64,000 bases of DNA from Myroides pelagicus (GCF_009711055.1 NZ_WMJY01000014.1:1-64000), one strand, 5' to 3'; counted from the first letter of the stretch, positions 45,214 through 54,800 are shown. The notes: generated by a model not told the origin, from the letters alone. A program made the numbers and translations.

Positions 45214-45255
45214 TACAAAAATAGAGCCAACTTATTTAGTGACTCTATTTTTGTA
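45214..45255 (-). terminator. rmuC terminator
   Basis: TACAAAAATAGAG (45214-45226) and CTCTATTTTTGTA (45243-45255) are perfect complements with a 16-base loop. It lies about 75 bases past the rmuC stop. Confidence 0.7.
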
Positions 45256-45329
45256 AAAATATAGATTGTTTGATTGATTGATTGATTGAGTATGTTATAA
45301 CAAGAAGTTAGGAAGCTTATACGTAATTA

Positions 45330-46658
45330 TTACTCATTAGCAGCTTGTGCTTTGTCTAATAGAGGAGTATCAAGACTCTTTTTAGCTTTAGCACCCATAT
45401 CTTTTAACTTTTGAACAGAGGATAGTAAATTACCTTTTCCTTCACTTAGTTTATTAAAAGCACTTTCGTACTCTTGCTTAGTATCTTCTAATTTTTTGCC
45501 AATACGAGTAAGGTCGTTAATAAGGCCAACAAACTTATCGTACAATAATCCAGCCTGTTTGGCAATCTCATAAGCATTTTCTTGTTGTTTGCGCTGACTC
45601 CACATCGATTCAATCGTACGTAAGGTAGCAAGTAAAGTTGAAGGGGTTACAATGACAATATTCTTTTCAAATGCTTTAGTATATAAAGTATTGTCTGTAT
45701 TTATTGCAATTGAGAAAGCTGTTTCTATTGGAATAAAAAGCAATACAAAATCAGGGCTAGTGCCTTTGTAAAGTTCGTGATAGTTCTTGTCTGATAAATT
45801 CGTGATATGTCTGTTTAACGAGATTAGGTGATCGTTTAAATGCTGTTTTTGTGTATTAGGATCTACAGCATTTACATATTGTTCATAGGCAACTAAAGAT
45901 ACCTTTGAGTCGATCACCATATGTCTATTGTCTGGTAGATTGATAACCACATCTGGTTGAAGCCTACTACCTTGTTCAGTTGTATAGTTTTGTTGTGTAT
46001 GGTATTCTCTTCCTTTCTCCAATCCTGACTTCTCTAAAACACTTTCTAGTATCATTTCCCCCCAATTTCCTTGAAGTTTATTGTCTCCTTTTAATGCTTT
46101 TGTTAGGTTAAGGGTCTCTTCGCTCATTTTTAGGTTCATCTGTTGTAAACCAAAGATTTGCTGACGTAATGCGGCGTGATAATCTATACTTTCTTTATGT
46201 GTTTGTTCAACTCTTTGCTCGAAGAGTTGTATTTTTTCATTTAGAGGAGAAAGTAAAGTTTCTAAACTGACTTTGTTTTGCTTAGTGAATTTATCACTTT
46301 TTTCTTCGAGTATTTTATTCGCTAAGTTTTCGAATTCAATAGTGAATTTGTCTTGTAGAGCTAATGTTTCCTTTTGCTGTTGCTCTAACCGATCTTTAAG
46401 ATGGGTGTATTCTGTATCTCTAATTGAAATGCGAGCAATTAGTTCTTGATTGTCTAATCGAAGTAATTCAGCTTGTTCTTCAATTTGTTTTTTTTCTGCT
46501 TTGAGTTGTTCAATTATTTTGACTTGATAGTTGTTCTCACTGTTTAAGCGTATATTTTCTTCGCTTGATGTATTATTTTGTTTACTTGTGCTTTTTCCTA
46601 TAAAGAAGGAGATGATAATTAATAGAATTAGTAGGGCTATCAGTATCTCTTGGGACAT
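45330..46658 (-). CDS. rmuC: DNA recombination protein RmuC
   Basis: A 442-residue protein. An N-terminal membrane helix (about 4-22) is followed by a coiled coil (about 35-180) and a nuclease-like C-terminal domain with GNWGEMILESVLEKSGL, LQPDVVINLPDNRHMVIDSKVSL and LFIPIETAFSIAI. RmuC is a putative PD-(D/E)XK-like protein that limits inversions and has been linked to phage restriction. All main motifs are present. It has its own -7 box (TACTTTTG, minus, 46686-46693). Confidence 0.94.
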   Translation of the reverse strand: MSQEILIALLILLIIISFFIGKSTSKQNNTSSEENIRLNSENNYQVKIIEQLKAEKKQIEEQAELLRLDNQELIARISIRDTEYTHLKDRLEQQQKETLALQDKFTIEFENLANKILEEKSDKFTKQNKVSLETLLSPLNEKIQLFEQRVEQTHKESIDYHAALRQQIFGLQQMNLKMSEETLNLTKALKGDNKLQGNWGEMILESVLEKSGLEKGREYHTQQNYTTEQGSRLQPDVVINLPDNRHMVIDSKVSLVAYEQYVNAVDPNTQKQHLNDHLISLNRHITNLSDKNYHELYKGTSPDFVLLFIPIETAFSIAINTDNTLYTKAFEKNIVIVTPSTLLATLRTIESMWSQRKQQENAYEIAKQAGLLYDKFVGLINDLTRIGKKLEDTKQEYESAFNKLSEGKGNLLSSVQKLKDMGAKAKKSLDTPLLDKAQAANE

Positions 46659-46743
46659 AGTATAAAGGTATTATTTCATGACGCTCAAAAGTAAGCAATA
46701 ATAGGAGAGATTGAAAATAATGAATTGCTAAGGATTATAGCAA

Positions 46744-46776
46744 AAAAAGGATATGCAAAAGCATATCCCTTTTTGA
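46744..46776 (-). terminator. carB terminator
   Basis: GGATATGC (46749-46756) and GCATATCC (46761-46768) pair around AAAA; on the minus strand a run of T follows. It lies 27 bases past the carB stop. Confidence 0.85.
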
Positions 46777-46794
46777 TAAGTATTGTGTATAAGC

Positions 46795-49647
46795 TTATTT
46801 GCTTAAGTACATTTTTCTACGAGAATAGATGTCATAGAATTGATCATCTCTTAGGTTTTCAATAAATAGAATACTCTCTCCAGTTGATTTCATTTCAGGG
46901 CCTAATGCTTTATTTACATTTTTAAACTTACTGAAAGAGAATACAGGAGTCTTAATAGCGTATCCCTTTAAATGAGGATTAAACTCAAAGTCAGTTACTT
47001 TGTTATGTCCTAACATTACTTTCGTTGCGTAGTTTACATAAGGTTCTCCATATGCTTTAGCAATGAAAGGAACTGTTCTTGATGCTCTTGGGTTTGCTTC
47101 AATGATGTAAACGATATCATCTTTGATTGCAAATTGAATATTGATTAGTCCAACTGTTTTTAAAGCTACAGCAATTTTTCTTGTGTGATCTTTAATTTGG
47201 TTAAGGACATATTCTCCTAAGTTAAATGGAGGAAGCATAGCGTGGCTATCTCCTGAGTGTACTCCACATGGCTCAATATGTTCCATGATACCAATAATGT
47301 GTACATTTTCTCCATCACAAATAGCATCAGCTTCTGCTTCAATAGCTCCAGCTAAATAGTGGTCAAGTAGTAATGAGTTGCCAGGAATAGAGTTTAATAA
47401 TTCAATTACGTGTTCTTCTAACTCCTTTTTATTGATAACAATTTTCATTCCTTGTCCACCTAATACATAAGAAGGTCTAACTAATAGAGGGAAATCTAGT
47501 TTTTCAGCTAGTTGTAATGCTTGTTCTGCAGTTTTAGCAACTCCAAATTGTGGAAACGGGATATTTAGTTCCTCAAGAAGTTTCGAGAAACGACCTCTGT
47601 CTTCAGCTAAGTCTAATGCGTCGAAACTAGTACCTAGAATTTTAATTCCATTTTTCTCTAATTTTTCAGCTAGTTTTAAAGCTGTTTGTCCTCCTAATTG
47701 TACGATAACGCCTTCAGGTTTTTCGTGTCGAATAATATCGTAAATATGCTCCCAGAATACTGGTTCGAAGTATAATTTATTAGCTGTATCAAAGTCAGTA
47801 GAAACGGTCTCTGGGTTACAGTTAATCATAATTGTTTCGTACCCACATTCCTCAGCAGCTAATACTCCGTGAACACATGAATAGTCAAATTCAATACCTT
47901 GACCAATACGGTTAGGACCAGAACCTAATACAATTACTTTCTTCTTGTCACTAACGATACTTTCATTTGAAACATAACGTGTACCATCAGGTCTTTCGAT
48001 TTCTGCCTCAAAAGTAGAATAGTAGTATGGTGTTTTTGCAGGGAATTCAGCAGCACAAGTATCAACTAATTTGAATACACGATTGATATTCATTTCATCT
48101 CTAAGTGTGTGTACTTTACTCTCTAAAGTATTAAGCATATGTGCGATTTGTCTGTCTGCAAATCCTTTTTGTTTTGCCTCCAGTAATAAATCTTTAGGTA
48201 AAGTTTCGAGTGTGTATTTAGAAATCTCTTTTTCTAAGATATAAAGCTCTTCGTATTGTTTTAAGAACCACATATCTATTTTAGTGATTTCATGTATTCT
48301 GCTTAATGGAATTCCGTGTTGAATTGCATCATAGATAACGAAAACTCTATCCCAACTAGCGTGAGTAAGTTTCTCAATAATCTTATCATAGTTCGTGTTT
48401 CCTTTACCATCAGCACCTAAACCATTTCGTTTAATTTCTAATGATTGCGTTGCTTTGTGTAAAGCTTCTTGGAATGAACGTCCGATTCCCATTACTTCTC
48501 CAACTGATTTCATTTGAAGACCTAATGTTCTGTCTGCACCTTCAAATTTGTCGAAGTTCCAACGAGGTATTTTTACAATTACATAATCTAATGTTGGCTC
48601 AAATAAAGCTGAAGTAGATTTAGTAATTTGGTTTTGTAATTCGTCAAGTGTATATCCTAATGCTAATTTAGTAGCAATTTTAGCAATAGGGTAACCTGTA
48701 GCTTTAGATGCTAAGGCAGAAGAACGAGATACACGAGGATTGATTTCAATAGCAACGATATCTTCTTTTTCATCTGGTGATACAGCAAATTGTACATTAC
48801 ATCCTCCAGCAAAATTACCGATGCTACGCATCATCTTGATTGATAGGTCACGCATTTTTTGGAACGTTCTATCTGACAATGTCATAGCTGGTGCTACAGT
48901 GATACTATCTCCAGTGTGGATACCCATAGGATCCATGTTTTCGATAGTACAGATAATTACTACGTTGTCATTTTTATCACGTAATAATTCTAATTCGTAT
49001 TCTTTCCATCCTAATAAAGCTTTGTCTATTAAAACTTCGTGGATTGGTGAAGCTTCTAGACCATATGTTAATAAGTCATCAAAATCTTCTTCGTTATGAA
49101 CGAAAGCGGCTCCTGTTCCTCCTAATGTAAAAGAAGGACGAATAACTAATGGAAATCCAAATTTTTGAGCAATCTCTTTTCCTTCTAGGAAAGATGTAGC
49201 TGTACTAGCAGGTGCTGCAGGTACATCTATTTTTTCTAAAAGTTGTTTGAATTGTTCGCGGTCTTCTGTAATATTTATCGCGTTAATATCAACTCCAATC
49301 AATCGTACACCAAAGTCTGCCCAGATTCCTTTATCGTCACATTCAAGACATAAATTTAATGCTGTCTGTCCTCCCATAGTTGGTAATACAGCATCAATTT
49401 CTGGATGAGCAACAAGAATCTCGATGATTGATCTAGTTGTTAGTGGCTTTAAGTAAATATGATCTGCCATTGAAGGGTCAGTCATAATTGTTGCAGGGTT
49501 TGAGTTAATTAATATTACATTAATTCCCTCTTCTCTTAAAGATCTAGCAGATTGTGAACCTGAGTAATCGAATTCACAAGCTTGTCCAATAATGATTGGT
49601 CCTGAACCAATGATAAGTACTGTTTTGATTGAGTTGTCCTTAGGCAT
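46795..49647 (-). CDS. carB: Carbamoyl-phosphate synthase large subunit
   Basis: A 950-residue enzyme producing carbamoyl phosphate for arginine and pyrimidines. Two ATP-grasp halves are clear, each opening with an IGSGPxxIGQ-type motif (VLIIGSGPIIIGQACEFDYSG and VLGSGPNRIGQGIEFDYSC) and carrying RPSFTLGG and RPSYVLGG. It stops at residue 950, about 120 short of E. coli CarB, so the C-terminal allosteric (MGS-like) domain is absent. That form is usual in Bacteroidota. carA is not in the window. Confidence 0.97.
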   Translation of the reverse strand: MPKDNSIKTVLIIGSGPIIIGQACEFDYSGSQSARSLREEGINVILINSNPATIMTDPSMADHIYLKPLTTRSIIEILVAHPEIDAVLPTMGGQTALNLCLECDDKGIWADFGVRLIGVDINAINITEDREQFKQLLEKIDVPAAPASTATSFLEGKEIAQKFGFPLVIRPSFTLGGTGAAFVHNEEDFDDLLTYGLEASPIHEVLIDKALLGWKEYELELLRDKNDNVVIICTIENMDPMGIHTGDSITVAPAMTLSDRTFQKMRDLSIKMMRSIGNFAGGCNVQFAVSPDEKEDIVAIEINPRVSRSSALASKATGYPIAKIATKLALGYTLDELQNQITKSTSALFEPTLDYVIVKIPRWNFDKFEGADRTLGLQMKSVGEVMGIGRSFQEALHKATQSLEIKRNGLGADGKGNTNYDKIIEKLTHASWDRVFVIYDAIQHGIPLSRIHEITKIDMWFLKQYEELYILEKEISKYTLETLPKDLLLEAKQKGFADRQIAHMLNTLESKVHTLRDEMNINRVFKLVDTCAAEFPAKTPYYYSTFEAEIERPDGTRYVSNESIVSDKKKVIVLGSGPNRIGQGIEFDYSCVHGVLAAEECGYETIMINCNPETVSTDFDTANKLYFEPVFWEHIYDIIRHEKPEGVIVQLGGQTALKLAEKLEKNGIKILGTSFDALDLAEDRGRFSKLLEELNIPFPQFGVAKTAEQALQLAEKLDFPLLVRPSYVLGGQGMKIVINKKELEEHVIELLNSIPGNSLLLDHYLAGAIEAEADAICDGENVHIIGIMEHIEPCGVHSGDSHAMLPPFNLGEYVLNQIKDHTRKIAVALKTVGLINIQFAIKDDIVYIIEANPRASRTVPFIAKAYGEPYVNYATKVMLGHNKVTDFEFNPHLKGYAIKTPVFSFSKFKNVNKALGPEMKSTGESILFIENLRDDQFYDIYSRRKMYLSK

Positions 49648-49758
49648 TTTCTGTGTTGTTTTATTACTTTAAAAAAATAAACAAAATAATTGAATTAAAA
49701 AAGATAAAGTAAGTTTAGTGTTGTTGTGTAATTGTATGTGTGCGTTAAGACTGAGTAT

Positions 49759-49795
49759 AAAAAAAGGCGTTACGAATAATAGTAACACCTTCATT
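49759..49795 (-). terminator. rpmH terminator
   Basis: AAGGCGTTAC (49764-49773) and GTAACACCTT (49782-49791) pair with one wobble; on the minus strand the T run follows. It separates rpmH from carB. Confidence 0.82.
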
Positions 49796-49812
49796 AATGC
49801 TTTCTTAAAACA

Positions 49813-49974
49813 TTATTTTTTATGTCTTGTTTCACAAGAAACAGTCAATTTATGTCTTCCTTTAGCTCTTCTAGCAGCTAATACTTTTCTACCGTTTGGA
49901 GTAGACATTCTATCCATGAAACCATGTTTGTTTCTTCTTTTTCTATTTGATGGTTGAAACGTTCTCTTGCTCAT
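49813..49974 (-). CDS. rpmH: 50S ribosomal protein L34
   Basis: A 53-residue highly basic protein read on the minus strand, opening [18 protein letters not shown] and continuing with [20 protein letters not shown]. These are invariant L34 residues. L34 is about 45-50 residues in most bacteria, and here the tail CETRHKK is slightly longer. The gene has a perfect promoter, a structured leader and a terminator of its own. rnpA is not adjacent. Confidence 0.97.
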   Translation of the reverse strand: MSKRTFQPSNRKRRNKHGFMDRMSTPNGRKVLAARRAKGRHKLTVSCETRHKK

Positions 49975-50012
49975 TGCTTTTATCTTTAAATCTTAAATTT
50001 TACTATCTCTTC

Positions 50013-50047
50013 CTCAGCTTTGATAGATACGTATCTTCAAAACCGAG
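50013..50047 (-). promoter_or_regulatory. Hairpin at the 5-prime end of the rpmH leader
   Basis: Arms 50013-50023 and 50037-50047 form an 11-bp stem with two wobbles (CTCGGTTTTGA with TCAAAGCTGAG on the minus strand). The interior holds the perfect 12-base palindrome AGATACGTATCT. It starts at the predicted transcription start, about 40 bases before the ATG. It may stabilise the mRNA or bind L34. Confidence 0.45.
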
Positions 50048-50049
50048 TG

Positions 50050-50079
50050 CAAATATATAAAGTCTTTTTTCTCTTACAA
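50050..50079 (-). promoter_or_regulatory. rpmH promoter
   Basis: On the minus strand, TTG (complement of 50077-50079), a 19-base spacer and TATATTTG (complement of 50050-50057), the ideal flavobacterial promoter. Confidence 0.75.
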
Positions 50080-50180
50080 AACCTTTTTTAAAAATATTTT
50101 ACTTTTTGTTATTTGATAACGATCTATTCTTTTAGTGTTTTTTTGTTTTAATTAATGTTAATTTATTGTTGTATAATTAT

Positions 50181-50188
50181 TAACTTTG
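50181..50188 (+). promoter_or_regulatory. -7 box of the LtaS-family gene
   Basis: TAACTTTG exactly matches TANNTTTG, 32 bases before the GTG start. The nearest TTG is only 12 bases upstream. Confidence 0.45.
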
Positions 50189-50219
50189 CGTATTTAATTT
50201 AATTGTTATTTGTTTTTTA

Positions 50220-52292
50220 GTGAATTTAAGATTGTTTGGTCGTTTGTTAGTAAACAGTGGTAAGTATTTTTTGTATTTTCTTCTTGTTTTTTTCGTAGGT
50301 AGAGTATCCTTTCTTATTACATATGGTAACATGGAAGAGCTTTTTTCCTATAAATTTGGGGTGCTCATGTCTTTTCTTGTCGGAGCTCGTTTTGATATAT
50401 CTGTTATCTGCTATGGTTTTCTTCCTGTAGTATTGTTTTGTCTGATAGCTTTATTTATCCCAAGGCGCTTTAATGATAGTTTTAGTTCTTTTTTTGCTAA
50501 GTTTATCAAATATTATTTGTTACTCCTTCTAATATCTTTTTTGTCTTTTATCATAATAGATTATTTCTTTTATTTGTTTTTTCAGTCACATATCAACATA
50601 CTTTTCTTTGGTGTTTTTGATGACGATACTGTTGCAGTACTTAATTCTGTATGGGAGGATTATCCTATTGGGAAAATTGTATTAACGTATTTAATAGTTA
50701 TTGCAGGTCTATTGTACACTGCGCATTTAGTAAGTAATTCAAGTACTAAACCGATTCAATTAAGAAGTAAAACTTTAGTACTTATCTTAATCTTATTTTT
50801 TCCTTTGTTCTTTGTTGGTATGCGCGGGAGTACTGGTACATTTACATTGCGAAGAGAGCATACAAACATAACGGATAATGAATTTGTAAATTCACTGTGT
50901 TATAATGCTTTATATAGCTTAAAGTTTGCTAATTCTGAACGTAGAGATAATCAAATCATTCCTGATATTCCTCGGGAACTGGAAATTATGGGCTATGAGA
51001 ATTGGAATCAGGCATGTAATGCATATAGAGAAGGGGAAGGCAAGTTGTTTGATAACTCTCTCCATTCGAATACTCGTTTTAATACATACCTACAACAAAA
51101 CCCCCCTAATGTTATTTTTGTGCAAATGGAGAGTATGAGTACTCATTATTTTGACATGAATTCAAAAGAGTTAAACTTATTGGGTGATTTAGTAGATGAA
51201 TTACCTAATCTATATTACTTTAAGAATAGTTTGTCTTCTTTTAATGGTACAATTCAAACTTTAGAAAATTTTTTGGTAGGTACGCCTAAAACTATTATCT
51301 CTCAATCTATGTATTTTGATACTCCGTTTAGTTCTGCTATCACTTTACCATTTAAAAAAAAGGGTTATGATGCGTATTTTTTAACTGGAGCCAATATTTC
51401 ATGGAGAAATATTGATAAAATGCTCCAGCAACAAGGATTTGATTATATTGAAGGAAGAAATCATCTTTTAAATATCTATCCAGATGCTGAAGAGTTCGCT
51501 TGGGGGGTGCACGATGGGTATTTGATGGATTATATCATGACAAAGCTCAATGAGAATAGTGGTAAGCCAAAGTTTATTTTTGGACTGACTATTAGTAATC
51601 ATACACCATTTGAGGTCCCTAGTAGTTATGAGTCTTATCCAATTATGATGCCTGATAGTCTTAAAGTACAAATTAGAGTAGATGAAGAAATTGCTTATGC
51701 GAACTTTTATTCTCATCAATACGGTGCTTCTATGTTGGCGAAATTGATTAAAATGGTCAGAGAATCTCCTTATGGTGAGAATACTATTATTGCTGCTTCA
51801 GGTGATCATAATATTCGTCAAGTTTTTGAATATACAGATGAAGAAGGTTTTCTAAAAAGGAGTGTACCTATTTTATTTTATATTCCAGAGAAGTATAAGC
51901 CTAAGTACGTTGATGTAGAGCGATTATCTTCTCATAAAGATATCTTTCCTACTTTATTTAATTTAAGCCTCTCTGATGCTTCTTATACTTATACTGGAGA
52001 TGATTTGTTTAGTGATGCTTCTCAATATCACTTTGCTGTTAATGACTATGGTTTTATCGCTGATTCGATTGGTGCTATAGCTTATCATAATAATCAGCCC
52101 TATTATTATACTTGGACCCAGGCATTCTCTAAACGAAAATTGAAAGTTGATAATATAAATAGTCCACATGCTAAGTATATGTTAGAGAAATTAAGATCTT
52201 ATACGACAATTCGGGTGCTTCAGGTCTATAAAGATATTAATGCTTATCAGGAAAGAAAAGAACAGATTTCAAGTGTTCCACAGACTCTTTAA
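50220..52292 (+). CDS. LtaS-family membrane sulfatase
   Basis: A 690-residue protein with five or six N-terminal membrane helices (about 10-230) and then an alkaline-phosphatase-fold domain with VIFVQMESMSTHYF, SFNGTIQTLENFLVGTP and the late SGDHNIRQ. LtaS-like enzymes in Gram-negative bacteria act as phosphoglycerol or phosphoethanolamine transferases on periplasmic glycans or lipids. The start is GTG, supported by the -7 box 32 bases upstream. The exact acceptor is unknown. No gene follows on this strand before the riboswitch region. Confidence 0.9.
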   Translation: MNLRLFGRLLVNSGKYFLYFLLVFFVGRVSFLITYGNMEELFSYKFGVLMSFLVGARFDISVICYGFLPVVLFCLIALFIPRRFNDSFSSFFAKFIKYYLLLLLISFLSFIIIDYFFYLFFQSHINILFFGVFDDDTVAVLNSVWEDYPIGKIVLTYLIVIAGLLYTAHLVSNSSTKPIQLRSKTLVLILILFFPLFFVGMRGSTGTFTLRREHTNITDNEFVNSLCYNALYSLKFANSERRDNQIIPDIPRELEIMGYENWNQACNAYREGEGKLFDNSLHSNTRFNTYLQQNPPNVIFVQMESMSTHYFDMNSKELNLLGDLVDELPNLYYFKNSLSSFNGTIQTLENFLVGTPKTIISQSMYFDTPFSSAITLPFKKKGYDAYFLTGANISWRNIDKMLQQQGFDYIEGRNHLLNIYPDAEEFAWGVHDGYLMDYIMTKLNENSGKPKFIFGLTISNHTPFEVPSSYESYPIMMPDSLKVQIRVDEEIAYANFYSHQYGASMLAKLIKMVRESPYGENTIIAASGDHNIRQVFEYTDEEGFLKRSVPILFYIPEKYKPKYVDVERLSSHKDIFPTLFNLSLSDASYTYTGDDLFSDASQYHFAVNDYGFIADSIGAIAYHNNQPYYYTWTQAFSKRKLKVDNINSPHAKYMLEKLRSYTTIRVLQVYKDINAYQERKEQISSVPQTL

Positions 52293-52417
52293 TTAATATA
52301 GCTAGTGCATTGAGAGCATATGTTTTACTTATCTACTCTTAGTATTGTAAAATGTTTCTAAATAATATAAAAATAATAGACGGGATATTCACAAACTTTA
52401 TTTATCTTAGCCCTCGA

Positions 52418-52440
52418 ATTATTCTTGTTGAGAGAATAAT
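52418..52440 (+). other. Hairpin upstream of the cobalamin riboswitch
   Basis: ATTATTCT (52418-52425) and AGAATAAT (52433-52440) are exact complements. It lies between a TATCTTAG promoter-like box (52403-52410) and the aptamer. Confidence 0.35.
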
Positions 52441-52459
52441 ATATTATCAACAAAGAGAG

Positions 52460-52640
52460 GTTATACTTAGTTGTATATGAAAAGGGAATCGTGTGAAAAT
52501 CACGAACTGTCGCGCAACTGTAAGTAATAGCAAGTTCTTTATCCATTGCAAATCCACTGTCTAATCTAGTAGTAGATGGGAAGGAAGATAAAGAATATTA
52601 CGAGTCAGGAGACCTGCCTATCTTTAGTAGACCATGCTTT
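52460..52640 (+). promoter_or_regulatory. Cobalamin (B12) riboswitch
   Basis: The segment carries the ordered core of the B12 aptamer: GGGAATC, GTGAAAATCAC-type stem, CGCGCAACTGT (the B12 box core), CCACTGTC, GGGAAGG and the ending GAGTCAGGAGACCTGCC. All blocks are in the right order and spacing on the plus strand. The next plus-strand gene is missing: the following gene (leuB) is on the minus strand, and a terminator lies at 52968-52997. Confidence 0.92.
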
Positions 52641-52788
52641 CGCGGTTTAGAGCTCATGTCATAGTTGATGGTTATTTATATTTTGTATGTCACACTTACT
52701 AGTGTGTATGTACTTTGTGTAACATATACTTTCTACTATTCTTAGTTTTATCCGTTTATTTATCGTCTAGTAAAGAACTTATTTGTAT

Positions 52789-52908
52789 ATGGGTATATAT
52801 CAATGGCTGTGTTTTTGGTTGTTGTTTATATATGATCTGTATCTAATGCTCTTTGTGTTATTGCTATATATTTATGTACGAAATGAAACTAAAATACTGT
52901 TGTATTGA
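52789..52908 (+). CDS. Possible small membrane protein under the B12 riboswitch
   Basis: A 39-codon ORF between the riboswitch and the terminator. It encodes a very hydrophobic peptide, opening MGIYQWLCFWLLFIYDLYL and ending in the polar YVRNETKILLY, as expected of a single-span protein with its charged end outside the membrane. No strong ribosome binding site is seen. AT-rich DNA gives such hydrophobic ORFs by chance, so this is only a candidate. Confidence 0.22.
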   Translation: MGIYQWLCFWLLFIYDLYLMLFVLLLYIYVRNETKILLY

Positions 52909-52967
52909 ATTAAAATATTGACGATTATAAATTTTGTAAGCATCTTACATTTTTTAGTTTTTGGTAG

Positions 52968-52997
52968 AAAATAGCTCTTTAATTAGAGCTATTTTTG
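52968..52997 (+). terminator. Terminator of the riboswitch transcript
   Basis: AAAATAGCTCT (52968-52978) and AGAGCTATTTT (52985-52995) are perfect complements followed by a T run. It would end the riboswitch RNA at about 550 bases. Confidence 0.75.
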
Positions 52998-53019
52998 TTT
53001 GTTGTTAACCAGATTAAAT

Positions 53020-53050
53020 GAAAAAGCCTATCGTGGCTGATAGGCTTTTC
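53020..53050 (-). terminator. leu operon terminator
   Basis: AAAAGCCTATC (53022-53032) and GATAGGCTTTT (53039-53049) are perfect complements; on the minus strand a T run follows. It is 42 bases past leuB. Confidence 0.85.
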
Positions 53051-53091
53051 TCAAAAAACTAGAAGGTTAAAATAATCAACAATAAATATGA

Positions 53092-54210
53092 TTATATGAT
53101 AGTTGACTTACTATGAGTCATATTATCCTGGTATCTGTGACCTGTTCGATAGCGAACGTGGTTGGCGATATGATCACCTACTGCATTGGTTGTATAAGTA
53201 GTGTCAGTTGCCAAGTCTGGCGTAAGTATCCCTTGGTTGATTGCGTGTAATACAGCATCTCTAATTGCATCTGCTGCATCGTGTTCTCCTAAGTGGTCAA
53301 GCATCATGGCCCCACTTAAGATTGATGCAATAGGATTGGCTATCCCTTTATTTTTAGCCTGTGGATAAGATCCGTGAATAGGTTCAAACAATGCAGTTTT
53401 GTCTCCGATTGAAGCGGAAGGTAATAGTCCAATTGACCCTCCTATAACACTAGCTTCATCTGAAATAATATCACCAAACATATTCTCCGTCAAAATAACA
53501 TCAAACTGCTTAGGGTTTAAGATTAATTGCATAGCTGCATTGTCGACAAACATATAGTCTACTTCTACAGTTGGGTATTGAGTTGCTAATGACTGAACTA
53601 CTCTTCTCCATAATCTTGAAGTTTCTAAAACATTTGCTTTGTCAATCAATGTTAATTTGTTGTTCCTTTTTACGGCTGATTGAAAAGCCAAATGAGCAAT
53701 GTTTTCTATTTCTTCTTGAGTATAAGTGCAGGTGTCAGTAGCAACTCTTCCATCTGAGGATATCTTCTTGTCTCCAAAATATATCCCACTAATTAGTTCA
53801 CGAAATATTATTAAATCAGTGTGTTGAATAATCTCTGTTCGCAATGGACTTTTATCCAATAGCTTTTTATATGCTTTGACAGGTCTAACGTTAGCAAATA
53901 GACCAAGTTCTTTGCGTAAAGCCAATAGCCCTTGTTCAGGTCTTACTGCAGCATTAGGATCATTGTCATACTTTGGATCACCAATGGCTCCAAATAAGAC
54001 TGCATCAGCCTGCTTACATGCTTCTATAGTTTGTAGAGGCAATGGTTCATTGGTTTGGTCGATAGCGATTGCTCCAATTAATGCTTGTTGATATTGTAGT
54101 TCAAATACATAAGTCTGTGCGACTGCATCTAATACTTTTATTGTTTCGTTGATTACTTCAGGACCAATTCCATCTCCTGAAAGTACTGCAATTTGATAAT
54201 TCTTTGTCAT
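53092..54210 (-). CDS. leuB: 3-isopropylmalate dehydrogenase
   Basis: A 372-residue NAD-dependent enzyme catalysing oxidative decarboxylation of 3-isopropylmalate in leucine synthesis. Motifs include the opening [16 protein letters not shown], the substrate-binding Arg segment [21 protein letters not shown], and [22 protein letters not shown] with the metal-binding aspartates. Length is standard. It ends the leuA-C-D-B operon and overlaps leuD by 4 bases. Confidence 0.97.
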   Translation of the reverse strand: MTKNYQIAVLSGDGIGPEVINETIKVLDAVAQTYVFELQYQQALIGAIAIDQTNEPLPLQTIEACKQADAVLFGAIGDPKYDNDPNAAVRPEQGLLALRKELGLFANVRPVKAYKKLLDKSPLRTEIIQHTDLIIFRELISGIYFGDKKISSDGRVATDTCTYTQEEIENIAHLAFQSAVKRNNKLTLIDKANVLETSRLWRRVVQSLATQYPTVEVDYMFVDNAAMQLILNPKQFDVILTENMFGDIISDEASVIGGSIGLLPSASIGDKTALFEPIHGSYPQAKNKGIANPIASILSGAMMLDHLGEHDAADAIRDAVLHAINQGILTPDLATDTTYTTNAVGDHIANHVRYRTGHRYQDNMTHSKSTII

Positions 54211-54800
54211 AACATTTTTCTTTGGTGGGTTTGCTCGTAAGCCTCTATTTTACTTTTTTGACTGAGTAAATAGTCAATATCATCATAGCCATTGAGTAAA
54301 CAAATCTTCTTATAGGGGTCTAGATCAAAACTTTCTACATGCTTATTGACCTCTATTGTTTGGTTTGCGACATCTACTATGATGGTGGTCTCTGAATTTT
54401 GTTCAATTTCTTGGAGTAAGTAGCGCAGATATTCTGGACTAACAGTAATTGGTAACAACCCATTATTGAGTGCATTACCTTTAAAAATATCTGCAAAATA
54501 ACTACTTACTACAACTTTAAAACCATAATCTGTTAATGCCCATGCAGCGTGTTCTCTACTACTACCACAACCAAAGTTGTTTCCGGCAATTAGAATTTCT
54601 CCTTTATATGTTGAATCATTTAGAATGAAGTTCTTTTTCGGTTTGTTTGTTTCGTCATAGCGCCAATCTCTAAATAAATTCTCTCCAAATCCTTCTTTAT
54701 TGATGCTCTTTAAAAAGCGAGCAGGAATTATTTGATCGGTATCTATATTTTCTGTAGCTAATGGTATAGCTGTTGACTCTAATTTAATTAATGCTTGCAT
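54207..54800 (-). CDS. leuD: 3-isopropylmalate dehydratase small subunit
   Basis: A 197-residue small subunit of the isopropylmalate isomerase. It has the swivelling-domain pattern [16 protein letters not shown] and [16 protein letters not shown]. It pairs with LeuC. It overlaps leuC by 17 bases and leuB by 4, indicating tight translational coupling. Confidence 0.96.
   Translation of the reverse strand: MQALIKLESTAIPLATENIDTDQIIPARFLKSINKEGFGENLFRDWRYDETNKPKKNFILNDSTYKGEILIAGNNFGCGSSREHAAWALTDYGFKVVVSSYFADIFKGNALNNGLLPITVSPEYLRYLLQEIEQNSETTIIVDVANQTIEVNKHVESFDLDPYKKICLLNGYDDIDYLLSQKSKIEAYEQTHQRKML

Larger units (their letters stand above)
45004..45329. other. Intergenic region between mgtE and rmuC
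   Basis: A 326-base gap between two minus-strand genes. It contains the mgtE promoter (45052-45080), the rmuC terminator (45214-45255) and a short tetranucleotide run of TGAT (45271-45289). No riboswitch of the magnesium M-box type is visible. Confidence 0.5.

Noticed and set aside
45271..45289. TGAT tetranucleotide run as a phase-variation switch
   Set aside because: It lies downstream of rmuC and far from any promoter or reading frame that slippage could change.
49718..49957. 79-codon plus-strand ORF
   Set aside because: It is the antisense shadow of rpmH and its terminator.
52358..52546. 62-codon minus-strand ORF
   Set aside because: It covers the front of the cobalamin aptamer on the opposite strand.
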